A stretch of 18,017 nt of DNA from NCBI GenBank assembly GCA_031555145.1, contig JAVBUR010000022.1:1-18017 (forward strand). The letters run 5' to 3'. The notes beneath the pieces were generated by a model. It was not told where the DNA came from. It did no database searches and was given only the letters and a program-made list of their open reading frames with translations. The translations under genes and the position numbers were made by a program. Shown here piece by piece: positions 15,159-18,017 of this stretch. Each line of letters opens with the position of its first letter. Positions within the stretch are counted from its first letter, which is position 1. The DNA is from JAJDIA01 sp031555145 (GTDB taxonomy: Bacteria > Bacteroidota > Bacteroidia > Bacteroidales > Tannerellaceae).

Positions 15159-17561
15159 ATGAAAAGCGTATCCTTCAAAATGATCTTCCGGAACTGGCGA
15201 CGTAATAAGACATTTGCTCTCATTTCCATTCTCAGCCTGGCGGTGGGTATTGCCTGTATCAACCTGCTGGCAGCTTTCGTGATCCACGAATATAATGTAG
15301 AGGCGGGAAATCCGAACCGTGAGCGGATTTACATGCTGGAGTATTCGACGCCGTCGAAACCGGAGGTCAAGAGATGGGCAAAGACCGATATGTTCGCACA
15401 GATCACTTCCCAAGTGCCTGAAATAGGATGCGCTACGCAGTTTGGCAGCGCCTTTGCCACCTATTGCCTGGTGGGCGAACATACGTTCACAGACTTCAAG
15501 GCACTGAAAGCCGATACTGGCTTTGCCCGCATATTTCCACAAGAAGTGATTGCCGGAAACCTGGACGAGGTGCTGCGGTCACCCGGTCAGATAGCCATCA
15601 CGCAATCGTTCGCCCAACGAACGTTCAGCAAGGACAACCCGATGGGGCAACCCATACAAGTGTTCCATGATATGAGTTTTTGGGGTCCGAACTATAAAAC
15701 GGGACTATATTCCTATACAGTCGGCGCTGTATTGAAAGACCATCCACAGGGAGCGGTTCCGTTTGATCTCCTGATCATGTCAGACGACATGCAAGTAGAG
15801 GCGATAATAGGGGCGATGATGCTGGTTATTCCCAGAGAAGGAGTCCTTCCCTCGGATATGCTACAAAAAATAAACAGCCTGCCGATAATAGATAATATCA
15901 ATGGTAATGAGCCTGCTACGTTCGAACAGACGGCTATCATTACCGCTTGTTTTGATACAGAGAAAGGCCGCGGTATCTTTTCTAAAAGACAGACCGGATT
16001 ATTGCAAATCGCCCTGATCTCCGCCTTGTTTATGCTGATCACAGCCTGTATCAACTATGTCAATCTCAACTTCTCACGTATTGTACAGCAACTGCACTCC
16101 ATACAGGTGCAACGGCTGATGGGAGCCGGTAACGGCGGCATCACCCGCCAACTCTTTGCCGACACCTTTACAACGGTACTGATCGCCTTTCTGCTGTCGC
16201 TACTCATTCAGCGCGACCTGTTGCCGGTGTTCAACAACATCCTGTCGGTCAATATGGCCGGTTCCTTCCTCTACAGTAGCCAGGTGATGCCGGTCACACT
16301 GGGGATTACACTGTTGCTGGCCATCATACCGGCAACGTATATCAGCCGTACACTTACCCGGCTGTCGCTGAGCGAATACAAAGAGTTCTATACCGGAAAA
16401 GGCAAGCAACGGATCATCACCACGCTGGCCATTGCCCAATTCGTCATCGCCATTGGTTTGGTTACTGCCACGCTGTCAGTACGCCAACAAGTTTCCCTGC
16501 TGGAAGACAAGATCGCCAACTACACCGACATGTACTCGGTAGGTAACGGCAATATCGAAACACCCATGCAACCGTTTAAGGAACGGATACAGAACTTCCC
16601 GGGAATCGCCGCACTGTCGGCTGGTACCGCTTCATTCATCAACTATCAAGTCATATCCGCCGGAAGCCAGAAGCCGGGTGTAGAATATCGCACGTATCGT
16701 CTCATCAGTGGCGACGAAGGATTGATTGAGAGCCTCAACCTGCGTCAGATAGCCGGTATACCCTGGAAAGAAGCGATCAAGACATATCCTAATCCTGTTT
16801 TCGTGCAGGAGACATACGCTAAATCCACGTATTCGCCCAATGAGCCGTATCCCATCGGTCATTTCATGCGAGAGTATGATGAAGATTTTCCAAGAGGTGG
16901 TTTCAAAGGTATTACCGTGAAGTTCGATTCGACCATGGTACTGGCCGGTGTGGTGGAAGACTACTTCGACGCTACCCTCAGCTCACCGTTGGAGGATGGT
17001 TTCCTGTTCTACGAACGTACCGGCAACAACTACCTGCAGGTACGCCTCCACCCGGCTTCAGCCACGGCCACCCTCAACCAGATTCAGGATGAATGGGAGA
17101 AACTCTACCCGGGAAAGAACCTCGACATCGAATCCGTACATGCCAAGATACTCGAAAGGAACCGACAAACCACCCGCATGTCAGACCTGCTGATGATGTA
17201 CTCGCTGATCAGCATCTTCCTCACCTGCTTCGGGCTGTTCGGCATGACGCTATACGTCACCGAACAACGCACCAAAGAAATCGGTATCCGGAAAGTAAAC
17301 GGCAGTACCACCGGGCAGATCATGTGGATGTTTATCCGCCAGTTCATCGTCTGGATCGGGATCGCTTTCGGGATCGCCATCCCCGTCACCTGGTATCTGA
17401 TGAGCGATTGGCTCAAGTCATTCGTCTATCGGAAGGATATGACATTCGGCATCTGCCTCCTGGGCGGGTTGATCGTGATCGGCATCACCCTGCTCACCGT
17501 CAGTTGGCACAGCTATCGGGCGGCCTCAGGCAATCCGGTGAAGGCGCTCAGGAGTGAGTAA
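15159..17561 (+). CDS. Permease F: MacB-like FtsX-family ABC transporter permease
   Basis: This is an 800-residue protein. TM1 is near 20-42, the first periplasmic domain reaches about 277, TM2-4 start near 279, 333 and 373, TM5 is near 417-437, the second periplasmic domain reaches about 674, and TM6-8 start near 677, 730 and 760. EQRTKEIGIRKVNGSTTGQI is the FtsX cytoplasmic motif. It is most like permease D, including TM2-4 (INYVNLNFSRIVQQLHSIQV) and much of both periplasmic domains. It starts MKSVSFKMIF rather than MGTISFKMIF. With only 21 bp after E and no promoter seen, it is likely the last gene of the D-E-F unit. No ATPase, adaptor or outer-membrane gene follows; the DNA passes into the right inverted repeat. 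Confidence 0.93.
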   Translation: MKSVSFKMIFRNWRRNKTFALISILSLAVGIACINLLAAFVIHEYNVEAGNPNRERIYMLEYSTPSKPEVKRWAKTDMFAQITSQVPEIGCATQFGSAFATYCLVGEHTFTDFKALKADTGFARIFPQEVIAGNLDEVLRSPGQIAITQSFAQRTFSKDNPMGQPIQVFHDMSFWGPNYKTGLYSYTVGAVLKDHPQGAVPFDLLIMSDDMQVEAIIGAMMLVIPREGVLPSDMLQKINSLPIIDNINGNEPATFEQTAIITACFDTEKGRGIFSKRQTGLLQIALISALFMLITACINYVNLNFSRIVQQLHSIQVQRLMGAGNGGITRQLFADTFTTVLIAFLLSLLIQRDLLPVFNNILSVNMAGSFLYSSQVMPVTLGITLLLAIIPATYISRTLTRLSLSEYKEFYTGKGKQRIITTLAIAQFVIAIGLVTATLSVRQQVSLLEDKIANYTDMYSVGNGNIETPMQPFKERIQNFPGIAALSAGTASFINYQVISAGSQKPGVEYRTYRLISGDEGLIESLNLRQIAGIPWKEAIKTYPNPVFVQETYAKSTYSPNEPYPIGHFMREYDEDFPRGGFKGITVKFDSTMVLAGVVEDYFDATLSSPLEDGFLFYERTGNNYLQVRLHPASATATLNQIQDEWEKLYPGKNLDIESVHAKILERNRQTTRMSDLLMMYSLISIFLTCFGLFGMTLYVTEQRTKEIGIRKVNGSTTGQIMWMFIRQFIVWIGIAFGIAIPVTWYLMSDWLKSFVYRKDMTFGICLLGGLIVIGITLLTVSWHSYRAASGNPVKALRSE

Positions 17562-17604
17562 AACAACCTGCAAGATTTGATTTGCAATATTCAAATTCAA
17601 CAAA
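17562..17604. other. A+T-rich junction and start of right repeat arm
   Basis: This is the stretch after permease F. From about 17577 it aligns with the part of the left arm that follows the intron (860-888). TTCAAAT (17590-17596) and ATTTGAA (17605-17611) form a 7-bp hairpin with an 8-nt loop. Its second arm begins at the site equivalent to the intron insertion point in the left arm. Confidence 0.6.
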
Positions 17605-17797
17605 ATTTGAAAGTAATGGGTGTTCGCCGCTACGATGAATACCCGGTCACGGGCATTGTGTTCGTAGCCGTGGGTGCTGGCGAAGCCGAGCCCACGGTCA
17701 ATTAGAATAACAACAATTATCATGCGCCGCGTCAGCGGTGCCGGCCTACAAACCCGGCACCGCTGACGCGGCGCATAAAACACAATCCAATTACATG
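17605..17797. repeat. Right arm of long inverted repeat (intron-free)
   Basis: This is the reverse complement of 1-193 with three mismatches, uninterrupted where the left arm carries the group II intron. One mismatch falls in the small hairpin stem and turns a G-C pair into a G-T or A-C pair. It contains the same long hairpin built on ATGCGCCGCGTCAGCGGTGCC. Confidence 0.95.
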
Positions 17798-17798
17798 T

Positions 17799-17857
17799 CC
17801 GTGGGCTTGCACCCACGGCTACGAACACGATACCGCTGACGCGGTATTCACCGTCGC
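17799..17857. repeat. REP-like repeat unit (right, opposite orientation)
   Basis: Stem CCGTGGG (17799-17805) with CCCACGG (17812-17818), linker CTACGAACAC, hairpin ATACCGC-TGAC-GCGGTAT (17830-17847), then CACCGTCGC. It has the same module order as 101-169, with different hairpin bodies. It abuts the right arm of the long repeat. Confidence 0.7.
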
Positions 17858-18017
17858 AAAATCTTCAAATACTGCCAAACCTGAATATCCGGCACGCTGT
17901 CCTTTGTGAATTGACTGCGCTCCCTTCTACACGAAGTTTTTTTTCGAATTTATCCGTCACGCTGTCACACGGAGGGCATTATCGTTCTGATTGAGAGCAG
18001 ATTGAATGTGTGACAGA
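17858..18017. other. Unassigned region at right edge
   Basis: No reading frame or RNA gene is recognisable in these 160 bp. CTGTCACAC (17962-17970) and GTGTGACAG (18008-18016) form a 9-bp inverted repeat 37 bp apart, possibly a larger hairpin or element end that continues past the window. Confidence 0.4.

Noticed and set aside
1..18017. CRISPR array, tRNA or rRNA genes
   Set aside because: No regularly spaced short repeats and no tRNA-like or rRNA sequence was recognised; the repeats present are hairpins and gene duplications.

Overview
The window looks like accessory chromosome of a Bacteroidales species (Bacteroides/Parabacteroides type). Three lines of sequence evidence point there: likely promoters carry the Bacteroidetes -7 box TAnnTTTG about 20 nt after a weak -33 TTG; the large genes are the roughly 800-residue, double-FtsX MacB-like permeases common in that order; and ORF6N-domain genes lie between them. 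Genus is not resolved.

Layout: positions 1-888 hold one arm of a long inverted repeat (1-193, continuing 860-888) split by an ORF-less group II intron on the minus strand (194-859; domain V 233-266, branch-point A at 200). The other arm, without the intron, is at 17577-17797. Between the arms lies an array of six permease genes, all on the plus strand: A 1038-3452, B 3473-5872, C 7465-9885, D 10355-12724, E 12777-15137 and F 15159-17561. A, C, D, E and F are close paralogs with nearly identical ends and divergent periplasmic parts. B is a distant relative with much more A+T-rich DNA. Two intact ORF6N genes (6068-6730 plus, 6679-7278 minus, overlapping tail to tail) and a broken one (about 9887-10175) separate the permeases.

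Likely transcription units are A-B, C alone, and D-E-F. The promoters of A, C and D each have a 15-bp dyad GTCNAATNATTNGAC exactly 36 bp before the -33 element, even though the 36 bp in front of D are unrelated to those of A and C. For C and D the same dyad also lies 39 bp behind the -7 box of a divergent ORF6N gene. This suggests one shared regulator. The permeases are orphans here: no ABC ATPase, MacA-like adaptor, TolC-like channel or regulator gene is in the window, so partners must be encoded elsewhere. The most unusual points are the position-locked dyad, a 13-bp palindrome kept in all three ORF6N genes in different reading frames, the mosaic paralog array, and the intron inside one inverted-repeat arm with the empty site preserved in the other.
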